DNA of 64,000 nucleotides, taken from assembly GCA_013076295.1 (NCBI GenBank), contig RQOL01000833.1:248001-312000 (forward strand), in the 5' to 3' direction. The position numbers were made by a program, and so were the translations under genes. Shown here piece after piece: positions 36,209-46,024 of this stretch; the stretch's first letter is position 1, and each line of letters begins with the position of its first letter. The DNA comes from Sanderia malayensis. Taxonomy: Eukaryota; Cnidaria; Scyphozoa; Semaeostomeae; Pelagiidae. The notes under the pieces were generated by a model, which did no database searches, was not told the origin of the DNA, and saw only the letters and a program-made list of their open reading frames with translations.

Positions 36209-37921
36209 ATGAGTAACAAAAACGCACCTGATACGACTACAGATTTACCGCAGAAGAAAAGGCGATCTTTGGGGCGTCAATGTGCAGCTTTTGGTTGTCA
36301 AAGTTATTTTTATAGTTGGGATGGATGTCAAACGGGCCTACATTTTTTTACATTCCCGAAGTCACATTTTGAGAAGCGTCGTTGGTGCAATTTAATAAAA
36401 AGAGCAGACGGCAGGGACGGTTTTCAAGTAACGAACTCAACTGTGTTGTGTGAGAAGCATTTTGCATCGGCAGATATAAAGCGAAACCCAACTAAGTGGC
36501 GTCTTGTTCCTGGTGCAGTGCCTTCGTTAAACCTTCCAACGAAAACTGTTTCTTCTTCAGTAACCCCCAAATGCTCATCACGAAAGCCTCCTGCAGCTCG
36601 TTTTGAAGTGTTACCCAGGTCATCAAAGTGCTCAAATGCAGAGTCTTTAACTTGTGATGATGAAATTGACGATGAAATTGATGATGAATTTGATGATGAA
36701 ATTAATGATGAAATTGATGTTGAATTTGACATTGCTGCCGTGGAAGAAACTTTAACATCTACTACAATATCAACACAAACAGATTTCTCTTCTGTTAGCT
36801 GTCCTACACATGTTCCTGTTGATTCTGACCACGTAGAAAATGAAATTATGCAATCTTTTAGGAAGAGTGAAAATCTCCAATTGTTGAATCAAGATTTGAC
36901 TGCCAAAATTGTCCAACTAGAAAGTCAAGTGGAGCAGCTGGAATTGCAGTTAACGAAGTTAAAATCATCTCTGTTTTCTATTGATAAGTTAAAGTCCGAT
37001 AGCGCTGCAACAAAATTTTATACTGGTTTTCCGAATTTCCCTTCACTGATGGCAACTTTTGAATATTTCCAACCCAAAGTGGAACAGATGCAATATTGGC
37101 GTGGCAAAGAATCTTCTGAAATTTCTGACACTTCCAAGTCCAAGCATTCCTCTCTTTGTAAGAAAAAGCGTTCCATCACTCACCTACAAGAGTTTATTCT
37201 AGTTCTCATGAGACTCAAAGTTGGTTTATTTGTTGATGATCTGGCTGATCGATTTGGCATTTCTTCAGGTCATGTTTCGAAGATCTTTACAACATGGGTT
37301 TGTTTTCTTTATAATGAGCTCCCACTTCTTTTTAAACCACCTTCGCAAAAGATTGTTCGACAAAACATGCCTGAACAGTTCAAAGAATTTCCGACAACAA
37401 GATTGATAATTGATTGTACCGAAGTATATACAGAGGTCCCATCATCCATGAAAGCACAATCACAAACGTGGTCAGAATATAAACACCACAGTACCTGGAA
37501 AGCTCTGATTGGCATATCACCTTCTGGATTAATTACCTTTGTCTCTAAACTATGGTCTGGGAAGGTTTCGGATAAAGAAATCACACTAAAGTCAGGTGTT
37601 CTAGCCCTTCTTGAAGATGGTGATAATCTAATGGCAGACCGTGTCTTTGATGTCAAAGAAATTCTTCCTCCTGGCGTGACACTCAATATACCACCTTTCA
37701 AAGGCACAAGAGCACAACTCACAGCAAAAGAAACAGAAGCAACGGCTTGTATTGCCTCTGTAAGGATACATGTTGAACGTGCCATAGGGAGAGTAAAAAA
37801 TTACCACATTCTTGTTCGTGTTTTACCATTATCATTACATTCCACTGCTAATCAAATTTTTACTGTCTGTTGCCTCCTCACTAATTTTTTACCCCCCTTA
37901 GTAGAACCTAATAGTAAGTAA
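36209..37921 (+). CDS. ISL2EU transposase (THAP + DDE_Tnp_4)
   Basis: An uninterrupted frame. I choose ATG 36209 (MSNKNAPDTT) because the upstream in-frame ATG at 36071 lies in the terminal inverted repeat. Residues about 25-95 form a THAP finger (CAAFGCQSYF, HFFTFP, RRW, VLCEKHF). Residues about 145-180 are an acidic Asp/Glu/Ile repeat. Residues about 215-260 form a leucine-rich coiled coil. Then follows a helix-turn-helix (VDDLADRFGISSGHVSKIF). The catalytic domain shows Asp in LIIDCTEVY, Asp in GKVSDKEIT, MADRVFDVKE, and Glu in HVERAIGRVKNY. The acidic residues are all present, so the enzyme looks functional. It would bind the TIRs and catalyse cut-and-paste in the nucleus. Confidence 0.9.
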   Translation: MSNKNAPDTTTDLPQKKRRSLGRQCAAFGCQSYFYSWDGCQTGLHFFTFPKSHFEKRRWCNLIKRADGRDGFQVTNSTVLCEKHFASADIKRNPTKWRLVPGAVPSLNLPTKTVSSSVTPKCSSRKPPAARFEVLPRSSKCSNAESLTCDDEIDDEIDDEFDDEINDEIDVEFDIAAVEETLTSTTISTQTDFSSVSCPTHVPVDSDHVENEIMQSFRKSENLQLLNQDLTAKIVQLESQVEQLELQLTKLKSSLFSIDKLKSDSAATKFYTGFPNFPSLMATFEYFQPKVEQMQYWRGKESSEISDTSKSKHSSLCKKKRSITHLQEFILVLMRLKVGLFVDDLADRFGISSGHVSKIFTTWVCFLYNELPLLFKPPSQKIVRQNMPEQFKEFPTTRLIIDCTEVYTEVPSSMKAQSQTWSEYKHHSTWKALIGISPSGLITFVSKLWSGKVSDKEITLKSGVLALLEDGDNLMADRVFDVKEILPPGVTLNIPPFKGTRAQLTAKETEATACIASVRIHVERAIGRVKNYHILVRVLPLSLHSTANQIFTVCCLLTNFLPPLVEPNSK

Positions 37922-37929
37922 TTCTCTAA

Positions 37930-38125
37930 ATAGCAGAATCACAGAAAAGGAAAAGAACAATTCTCTCTTACTCCCAGTTTCATGCGAAAGCACTCATCAA
38001 AGAGACTATGACATGTTATACTTGCCAGACAGATTATAACATGTCATAGTCTCTCTGATGAGTGTTTTCGCATGAAACTGAGAGTAAGAGAGAATTGGTC
38101 TTTTCCTTTTCTGTGATTCTGCTAT
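37930..38125. repeat. Long hairpin, 91-bp arms, between the convergent ISL2EU genes
   Basis: Arms 37930-38020 and 38035-38125 are inverted copies with only a few mismatches, separated by 14 bases. The arm begins ATAGCAGAATCACAGAAAAG. It starts nine bases after the stop of the transposase gene and lies in the 3' region of both convergent genes. Transcription from either side would produce a long double-stranded stem. Confidence 0.9.
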
Positions 38126-38433
38126 TGATACTTTGTACACAGAGCATGTATGCTGGTAAAGACAGCACTCTCCATGTAATTTGCTAGATATATATTATAA
38201 TAAAACCTAATACATCTGGTATTTATTCATAATTATTTTTCCAGTAATTATCATAATAATATAAGTTAATCATGCCATAAAGAGCAGTGACATAAAATTT
38301 ATAAATTTGACATTTCGAGAGATAGATCTTACAGTCATTGGCTACAGTTTAATTTAAATGCATCTTGGATATTCATGCAATTATTTCATGTTTTGAATAA
38401 TAACAAAAGAACTTGTTCAATTTTTCATAACAG

Positions 38434-40236
38434 TTACTTCACTTTATCGAAGCTTAACCAACCACCATGCAAATATAATTTGAACCCATGCTTCACACGT
38501 CTGGTGAAAAACTCTGGAAGAATTGCTCTGCAGTAAAAGAATTTAAGCCTTGGCAACATGTATTCTAGCACAAAATCTTCATCGTATGTTATTGAATCCA
38601 CAAATAATGGCTCACTGCCACCAAACCAAGCAACAAAATCTACACGCTTGAGATTTGCACAAAACATTTGCCCCTGAACTTGGTAATAATATTTATGTTT
38701 GCGCTTTAACTTGATGGTGCCATCAGAATCAGCCAAGAAGAACTTCTTATCTTTAAGTGCATCTTGAAGAGAACTTTTGAATTTGGAAAATGGGCACTTA
38801 ATTTCCAAACCCCATCTATCACTTCCAGAAGAAACCATACCATCCAAAGATGCACCAAGATAAGGAAAAGAAGAAGATAATTGTAAGCCAGTTTCAGAAA
38901 TGATACCATTTATGCCACAATCTTTAAGGAAAATTCTATACAGCTCAGCAACATGTCCTTCAAATTTTTTGCCATGGTTAGTTGCTGCAGTTGTAAAAGA
39001 TGTATAAAACATTGAATTGATTTTTGAGGATGGCTCAACAGTATTAACAGCAGCAGTGTAGAAGTTTGAAGCTGTTAGACGATAAAGGCGGTGTTTCATC
39101 CAACTGCTATTTAGCGACTGTCTACGAGTCATTTTCTCTATATGAGAGATATCTTGCGAAGAAACGGAAAGTTTTCTAGAATAAATATCCATCATTTCTT
39201 TAAAGACTGGCTTTGAAATATCGTAACACTCGTTAAAAGAAACATCTCCAGAATCAAATGCAGTGTCACTCGAAGAAGGTAGATTAGAGGCTGAAATTGG
39301 GTGAAAACCAAAGAATCCACTGTCTGGTAGGCATTCAGCTAACTTCGATTTTAAAACTTCAAAAGCAGTGTTATCAACCAATCTATCGCTAACAATTCGT
39401 GGATCAAAATCACGAGAAGAAACATTTTTGCCATCATAAGTTTTTCCAAACTTTATCTTTTGAATAACAATTTCATCAATAGGTACTGGATTAAAAGAAC
39501 GAAGAGAGCAAGCGTTTGGTACATTCCAAGAAGACAACTTTGACGTGCAAGAAACAGCTGATTCAAACTCTTGAAGACCACGTCTGTTAAAATCTTCAAG
39601 AGCAAAGAGAACCCCACCAACATGGTTGCAATTTCCAAAACCACCAAGACCAATGCCAGCAGGGCAAGAACAAGCAGCAAAGCAAACATCACCAGATTCA
39701 TTGAACAACTGCACAAGAACCTTGTACACAACTTTCTTCATGGATGCCTTGATACGGACATTAAAAAAAGTAAAAGCATTGCTTTTAGCAACGTCAATCT
39801 TTTTTATAAAGCCTTCGAAGAAAAACTGAAATGCCTTCAGTTTCTCGTAAGCCGTACTTTTAAGAAGAATATGTTTGAAATTAGAAGTGCGAATGACCAA
39901 GTACTCGTAAAGCTGCAAAAAACTAAAGGCCGGTGTTCCACGCAGGTCTGATGTCCAAGGAAGATGCTTGCACTGGTCATACATGGCGTCAAAAGTGAAA
40001 TCTTTTTCGTGACAAAGTAAAGAAGACTCGCTTAAAATATTATTAAATGAAGAGTCGTAATTCTTTGCACGGCAAAAAACAGCATATGTTCGAAGAACAA
40101 GGTCGGCCTTTACACCCGATGTTTTCTCTCTGTACTGTACAAGGATATGCTTCAATTCTTTCACGGTCAGCGCGCTAAGGTCTTCCAAACAATCAACAGT
40201 CTTTTCTTTAGGTAATAATGCTGTGAATTCATCCAT
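38434..40236 (-). CDS. ISL2EU second protein: SWIM finger + YqaJ-type nuclease
   Basis: Open from ATG 40236 to the stop at 38434, 600 residues. Residues about 20-55 (LSALTVKELKHILVQYREKT...VKADLVLR) look like a SAP-type DNA-binding motif. Residues about 190-215 hold a SWIM-like zinc finger (CSCPAG...NCNHV). The C-terminal YqaJ/lambda-exonuclease-like fold has GKKFEGHVAELY (Glu), LGASLDGM (Asp), LEIKCP (Glu-x-Lys) and YYYQVQGQM, so the catalytic residues are intact. In ISL2EU elements this nuclease accompanies the transposase. Its exact role in transposition is not known to me. The start sits about 170 bases inside the right end, so its promoter probably lies in or near the TIR. Confidence 0.9.
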   Translation of the reverse strand: MDEFTALLPKEKTVDCLEDLSALTVKELKHILVQYREKTSGVKADLVLRTYAVFCRAKNYDSSFNNILSESSLLCHEKDFTFDAMYDQCKHLPWTSDLRGTPAFSFLQLYEYLVIRTSNFKHILLKSTAYEKLKAFQFFFEGFIKKIDVAKSNAFTFFNVRIKASMKKVVYKVLVQLFNESGDVCFAACSCPAGIGLGGFGNCNHVGGVLFALEDFNRRGLQEFESAVSCTSKLSSWNVPNACSLRSFNPVPIDEIVIQKIKFGKTYDGKNVSSRDFDPRIVSDRLVDNTAFEVLKSKLAECLPDSGFFGFHPISASNLPSSSDTAFDSGDVSFNECYDISKPVFKEMMDIYSRKLSVSSQDISHIEKMTRRQSLNSSWMKHRLYRLTASNFYTAAVNTVEPSSKINSMFYTSFTTAATNHGKKFEGHVAELYRIFLKDCGINGIISETGLQLSSSFPYLGASLDGMVSSGSDRWGLEIKCPFSKFKSSLQDALKDKKFFLADSDGTIKLKRKHKYYYQVQGQMFCANLKRVDFVAWFGGSEPLFVDSITYDEDFVLEYMLPRLKFFYCRAILPEFFTRRVKHGFKLYLHGGWLSFDKVK

Positions 40237-40648
40237 TTAAATCGGTTATAGAAAGATCAAATTCGCATAACAATAAGATAAATAATTGATTGTTCGAACA
40301 TTCTATAGGCCAATTCACAATAAAAATCATAGGCCGGAGAGCAATTACATCTATAACCTCGATTTCGTGCAGCGCTTCAAGGTGTGAAAACATCGTGAAA
40401 GGGGTCTATTATGAAGAACTCTATGTTCATTGCTATGAGATTTTGATGAAGAGCACTTCGGGTGTCTTTGTCTTTTAACCGTAGTTAATTATTTGCAACA
40501 GGTTTAGGGCAAGAAGAGCTATATGTTTACTGAACAGCACCAAGGAAAGTTATGGCTGCAAGAAAAACAAATGGCAGTGCTCGAAAAGAAACTATTTTAT
40601 GAGAGTAGTTGTGCCAAGGAGGATGCTTTACGTGATCCAAATCTTTCA

Positions 40649-40969
40649 TTATTCTGTCTTGAATTGCTCGTCATAAATCTCACATGACATTTCCTCTTTG
40701 GCAAAGAAAAGTCTAATCAACTGTGGGATGGGAATGGCATCTGGCTTCAAAGCAAGCTTTAATTTCACTCCTGTCACCTTCATCAAGGGTGGATTTCTTT
40801 GGAAACATGTTTCCTTGAAGTGACGTTTGCACAGCCTGGAAGCTTTGGTAGGGCTAAAGTTTACTAAACCCATTTTCTCTACGCATTGTTTACGAACAAT
40901 TTTGTAAGAAAAAAACAAGAAAAGTGCTTTTCCAGTGCCACTACAGTTATAGGCAGAACATACAACCAT
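40649..40969 (-). pseudogene. THAP-domain fragment
   Basis: A minus-strand frame of 106 residues starts MVVCSAYNCS and has the second Cys/His pair in RLCKRHFKETCF, as in THAP fingers. The usual FHxFP and Trp positions are altered (LFLFFSYKIVRKQCVEKM). No transposase domain follows on this strand. The frame runs into KDZ-2 exon sequence. It is probably a fragment of another THAP-type element. Confidence 0.5.
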
Positions 40970-40980
40970 TTTTGCAATGT

Positions 40981-42255
40981 TTAACTGATAAATAACAACC
41001 CAGGAATCATCACTATTACCTAAAATTTCAATAGAAAGTTTTCACCCCTTCCTCGGAGATGATTCACTGATTCACTGTGTTATTCCTTGATTTCAACATG
41101 GTATTTGTGATGTCAATAATATCGTCACTGAAAGGGTGACGAGAGTTGCAAAATAATCGGCAGTTTCCGAGTTTTTGGAAGGGCTATAACTCGAAAATGA
41201 ATGATTTTTAGAAAAACGAAGTTGATATTTGAAATCTCCGGCATTGTTTCTCCCTATTTAGGCAGAATTATTTTGGCGTGTCGGTTCTCCTTTAAAACTA
41301 TATCATATTGTTTTACGAAAATTTATCGAAGTGGAGTAATCAAAACGCAAATAATTATAATTTCTGTCACTGAAAGCCACACAAATTCTCTATCATTTAA
41401 AAGAGAACGTTTTAAAATTTTGAAAAGTATAACAATTTTTCATGTAACTTTCTTGACCTGTTAAGTCTGGTTCCCACTAGGACATAAGGGGCTAAGCGCG
41501 TCAGGAAAGCTAGAGTTAACATGTTATGCCCACCATGTTTCCATTGGGGTTCAATGGGCTAAGTGCATCAAGAAATTTAGGTTTTAAGTTGTTAAACACT
41601 TTAACCCCCACACGTTTCCACTGTGGTTATTACTGGGTTTAAATGCAAACCAGTCACCCATGAGCAATAGCAAGGCTTTGTTGATCCAAAATGGTGTAAT
41701 CACAAAACAAACAAATAACCTCAACTGTGGATATTATATATTTCTCTCATAAGAGAAGACTGCGAGCCAAGAGGGAAAAAAATACAAGCAAAATTTTGGG
41801 TTAAACAATATTTAAGTCAAAGGTCAGTGGTGAATATTACAGCTTGTATAAAGAATTGAGACTGCAGGATTGGGGCGAGGCACATTGTCCAGGCATTGTT
41901 TGTGACATTCTTGTCCTTATAATCTTTTTTCTTTTGGCATAAAGGCAAGGATAATTTTTACCACTTCAGATAATTTTTCATCAACCTGCTCATTTTCTTG
42001 AATAATTAGTGGAGAAGGAAGACCATATTATGAAGACGTATTCATTTCAAATGACGAATACGTGCAAAAACATATGGAAAGCTTATACGCGAAAATGGAT
42101 AGCCGGGTGTTTCAAAAATCATTAAATAGAATGGAATCTTAGCATTATCTGAAATTGCTTTATATTTTGAGAATTGTGGACTAGAATCGGTTATCTTGAC
42201 CCTTAATATGTATATTATCTTAACCTGTATATTATTTTAACATCTTTGTTCATAG
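40981..42255. other. No gene recognised; short degenerate repeat at 41465-41640
   Basis: AT-rich. Around 41465-41640 three loosely repeated segments share the words TTTCCA(C/T)TG and GGGCTAAG(C/T)GC(A/G)TCA with about 75-bp spacing, perhaps a decayed MITE. Nothing else supportable. Confidence 0.4.
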
Positions 42256-43259
42256 TATTATTCAAATAAGATGTGTGAAGGTTCGTATTGGCAAGCAGCA
42301 AGGTCCCATTCAAAGAAAAGCTTTGCCACTTTAGATGAAACATGGCTTGTTGTGGCCATGTGCCATCGTGTGATTGCATTAAAAGCGGTAAACATGTTTG
42401 CTGGTGAGCAGTATGGCTAAACGCTGTATTTGCATAAAGGTCTGGCATCTAATATTACTATTCTGCGATGTCACGTGATGACGCACTTTCCCTGCCAAAA
42501 ACAATAGATTTGACCCGAAAAAATAGGTCAAACGCCCGAAAACAATGGGCCGAAACGGCGAACCGTGTAATCACAAAGGCTTTTTTGTATGTGAGTAAAT
42601 GGCAATGAAATTCACACAGAAAGTTTACTTTATTAATTTAACCAGGGTAATGGATTTTGTTTTTCGATTTTCTCCTGAAATTTAGAATTATTCCAATAAT
42701 TATTCTGCTAATTGTGCTATCACGAAAAAACTACGGTTTACGCTGGCGAAACTTCCAAATTCGCGTCCCGAACTCCATTTTCGAACAGAGTGTTCGCTCT
42801 TCACGTGACCCGTTTCGCCTTTTCCTGCAATTTCATTGGCTCCTTTCGCGTGACCCACGTGGGTTGTCCATCAATTTTCGTTTCTCGCCCTCGGTTGCGG
42901 GCGACGCATGCGAATTTTCGGTCGTTTTTCGTTATTCGCCCTCGGTTGCAGCAGGTACTTTTGGAGAAGACGCGTGTTTTTGTTTTGCACACAAAGGGCG
43001 CCTTTCAAAGTGTTTTAAGAGCTGAATTTTCTTTGTAAAGAGCTGCTAATTGTTTCAAAGACCCTGGAGAGTTGCAGGAAACAATTGGGAACACAGGTGA
43101 TAGCTTTGTTTAGTATTTTGAGTTGAAATAGTTGTAGTTTTTGTAGTAGGCGTTGCTTCGGCATGCTTGCAACGCTTAGGCCCAATGAAAACAAAGTCAA
43201 AGTTATGAATTTTTCAGGCGCTATTTGCACGATTTTCCCCATTTAAACTTTCCGCAAGT

Positions 43260-43640
43260 GTTTGTATGTTTGTATAGTAGGTATAGTAGGTATAGTAGGT
43301 TTTTATAGTAGGTATAGTATGTATAGTATGTTTTTATAGTATGTATAGTAGGTATAGTATGTATAGTATGTTTTTATAGTATGTATAGTAGGTATAGTAT
43401 GTATAGTATGTTTTTATAGTAGGTATAATAGGTATAGTAGGTATAGTATGTTGGTATAGTATGTAGATATGTAAGTATAGTAGGTATAGTATGTTGGTAT
43501 AGTATGTAGGTATAGTATGTAGGTATGGTATGTAGTATAGTATGATTTTATAGTAGGTATAGTATGTTGGTATAGTATGTATGTATGTATGTATGTATCT
43601 ATGTATGTATGTATGTATGTATGTATATATGTATGTATGG
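43260..43640. repeat. Microsatellite (GTATA/GTAG)n and (GTAT)n
   Basis: Irregular GGTATAGTAGGTATAGTATG runs pass into a pure (GTAT)n tract at about 43575-43640, directly next to the Helitron array. Helitron 3 has a similar CATA-type tract at the same relative place, so it belongs to the Helitron. The open frames here are repeat artefacts. Confidence 0.9.
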
Positions 43641-44124
43641 GCATGAGCGTCAGCGAATGCAGCGCACGAAGTGCGCCCTATCAGTCAATGTTTCTTGATA
43701 ATAGGTAGACAGGCGAGCGCAGTGAGCTAACTTATTGTACGTGGGGTTGAAAGAGGCATGAGCGAAGCGAATGCAGCGCACGAAGTGCTCCCTATCAGTC
43801 AATGTTTCTTGATAATAGATAGACAGGAGAGCGCAGCGAGCTAACCCATTGTACGTGGGGTTGAAAGAGGCATGAGTGAAGCGAATGCAGCGCACGAAGT
43901 GCGCCCTATCAGTCAATGTTTCTTGATAATAGATAGACAGGCGAGCGTAGCGAGCTAACCCATTAATAACGCACGAAGTGCGCCCTGTCAGTCAATGTTT
44001 CTTGATAATAGATAGACAGGCGAGCGCAGCGAGCTAACCCATTGAACCTGGGGTTGAAAGGGGCATGAGCGGAGGCGAATGCAGCGCACGAAGTTCGCCC
44101 TGTCAGTCAATGTTTCTTGATAAT
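43640..44124 (+). repeat. Helitron 4 array, left block
   Basis: About four units, of about 114 bp where complete, of the form GCGCACGAAGTGCGC...GTCAATGTTTCTTGATAATA...GATAGACAGGCGAGCG. The block stops inside a unit. The next bases (ACAACATATATATTAGA) resemble an inverted copy of a Helitron 5' end. Confidence 0.85.
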
Positions 44125-45059
44125 ATACAACATATATATTAGATGTAGTGTGATGCAAGATAGTATTGCATGATTGTATATATATAGTATCATACAGTAT
44201 AGTATTGCATGGTCATGTATAGTATTTTTGAGTATGATGTAGCATTGTATTTATAATTTTATTTTTCATGTTGCATTGAATAGTATGTTCAAGCAGTTTT
44301 TTAAGTCTTTGTAGGCAATGTTCTCCAATTTGTTAATATATTTCTATACTTTGTAGTATAGAAATATTGTTAATATATTTTTATACTTTATACTTTGTAG
44401 TACCCTTCATTGATAAATACACAGAGAATGAAGAAGATGCATGATTGATGATAGAATATTAAGAACACACAACACAAGGTTTACAGGAGATGACTTCAAC
44501 TTATAAATTTTATAGTTGCAACAAAAACTGTATATCTTACAACATGAATGTACTATTTACCTGAATATAATTTACCAGTGAAGCGTGCAACATTACATAT
44601 GCTTCTCTTGAAAACTCTTCATTTTCTGTAGTCATTTCTCATAACTAAATTTCACACTATCAGGCCACTACCAGGGTATTTCCACCACACATACTAACAA
44701 TATTTACGCATTCTGTGACATTTCCAGGAGGCCTCGATTTCAGTTATCTATATTTTATTATACGAGGCCATCTTCAATCTGTTGCCATGGTGTTCATATT
44801 CAAAATTTTCTTCACAACGCAACGCGCCAAAAATATTTTCTGTTCGTGTTCATTCACTGTCAAAGGTAGAGCCACAAGTCAACAGGTAAATTGTTTTTAA
44901 CTCATTACTAATAATTTATACTTTTACATATTAATAAAGACATTTACAAATATTTTATTACATGCACAACTATTTCCATGTATTTAATCACTGATGATAT
45001 TCCTTTTCCAGTCTTTTGTTTAGTTTTCGTTGTTGAGCCTTCCTATACTGAAGAAAAAA

Positions 45060-45900
45060 AGATTTCGGTATGTACTTTCAGTTCAATGCTACTTGGATAA
45101 TGAGATTTTCCTTTACTATTATGATCACCAACCAGATGTGTAACTTACTACTCACCATTTCAATCACAATTATCTTATTCTTTTTCCAGTATTTGCAGTT
45201 TGGTAGTTGCCCGTTGCATTGATCTAATTTCGTTTTTAGCACATTTTCGGTATGTACTTTCAGTTCAATAGTACTTGCATAATGAGGTTCTCCATTACTA
45301 TTGTCTTCACCAAGCATATGTGTAACTTACTACTTAGCATTTAAATCACAATTATCTTCTTCTTTTCAGTATTTGCAGTTTGGCAGTTGCCCTTTCATTT
45401 TTATTTCGTTCACATTTTCGGTATGTACTTTCAGTTCAATGTTAATTAGATAATGAGATTCTCCATTACTATTATGATCACCAACCATATGTATAAATTA
45501 CTACTTACCATTTAAATCACAATTATCTTTTTCCAGTATTTGCAGTTTGGGAGTTGCCCTTTATTTTTAATTTTCTTCAGATTTTCGGTATGTGCTTTCA
45601 TTTCCATGTTAATAAGATAATGAGATTCTCCATTACTATTATCTTCACCAACCAGATGTGTAACTTACTACTTACCATTTCAACCACAATTATCTTATTC
45701 TTTTTCCACCATTTCCAGTTTGGCCTTTGATTTCCACTTTTTTCATATTTTGGTATGTACTTTTCTTTCAGTGTCATTTACATAATGAGATTCTCCATTA
45801 ATATTATGTTCACAAAGCATATGTATAACTTACTACTTACGATTTTAATCACCATTATCTTATTGCTTTTCCAGTATTTGGAATTTGGCAACTGTCCTTT
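45060..45900 (+). repeat. Tandem repeat of an exon-like unit, 5 copies of 165-182 bp
   Basis: Each copy has a pyrimidine tract ending CAG, a short segment TATTTGCAGTTTGG, and then a CG|GTATGT sequence followed by about 100 bp of AT-rich spacer. The GTATGT sites are at 45068, 45250, 45421, 45588 and 45753. A last partial copy begins near 45874. Every copy thus keeps a potential splice acceptor and donor around a 45-70-base micro-exon, though the reading frames differ and some contain stops. It lies inside Helitron 4, between the array and LINE-B. I do not recognise the source gene. Confidence 0.7.
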
Positions 45901-46024
45901 GATTTTGTATGATATTATATTATTTTACATCAGTAGTGCTTCATGTAAATATATTTTGTTTTTCACATACCAATGATCCTTATTAAAGAAAAACAACTTT
46001 TATTTGTTTGCTTTAAGGTTCGCT

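Larger units (their letters stand above)
36057..40407 (+). mobile_element. Complete ISL2EU (IS4EU) DNA transposon, 4,351 bp
   Basis: Terminal inverted repeats begin AGACCCCTTTCACGATGTTT at both ends and continue for about 60 bp with few differences. They are flanked by the 2-bp duplication AT (36055-36056, 40408-40409). Inside are two convergent genes: a THAP-DDE transposase and a YqaJ-type nuclease. A 2-bp AT target duplication with this gene pair is the hallmark I know for ISL2EU. It is inserted in the KDZ-2 intron just after the exon ending at 36043. Confidence 0.9.
26598..40640 (+). pseudogene. KDZ-2 transposase gene, split by four insertions
   Basis: Exons recognised in order: 26598-26701 (second half of the B-box finger, HNECPFHNCNIW), about 29400-29620 (CxC-type block, SGYWSVSPQKSTFFATELLE), 30265-30443 (FVCPVCGRNSHSIHVDGHHT), about 33340-33650 (first catalytic block LDETGF, GRH, ALKAVNMF, then ITCKYCPWLER), about 33885-33965 (GESMEQ), 34015-34081 plus 35226-35227 (FWNRRKIENLP), about 35634-35773, 35906-36043 (DQLAEYFKLHEEL) and about 40502-40640 (GQEELYVY). 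This matches KDZ-1 and KDZ-3 exon for exon. Small frameshifts and stops show it is dead. The insertions are Helitron 2, an Academ-like relic, Helitron 3 and ISL2EU. The 5' exons are missing, cut by the Harbinger region. Confidence 0.75.

Noticed and set aside
36424..36732. Ser/Ile-rich minus-strand frame opposite the ISL2EU transposase
   Set aside because: It mirrors the acidic GATGAAATTGA repeats of the real gene.
43414..43644. Tyr/Thr/His-rich minus-strand frame
   Set aside because: Pure translation of the GTAT microsatellite.
44125..44145. Possible inverted Helitron 5' end (CAACATATATATTAGA)
   Set aside because: The match is short and AT-rich, and no body or 3' end follows in that orientation. 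Kept only as a remark.
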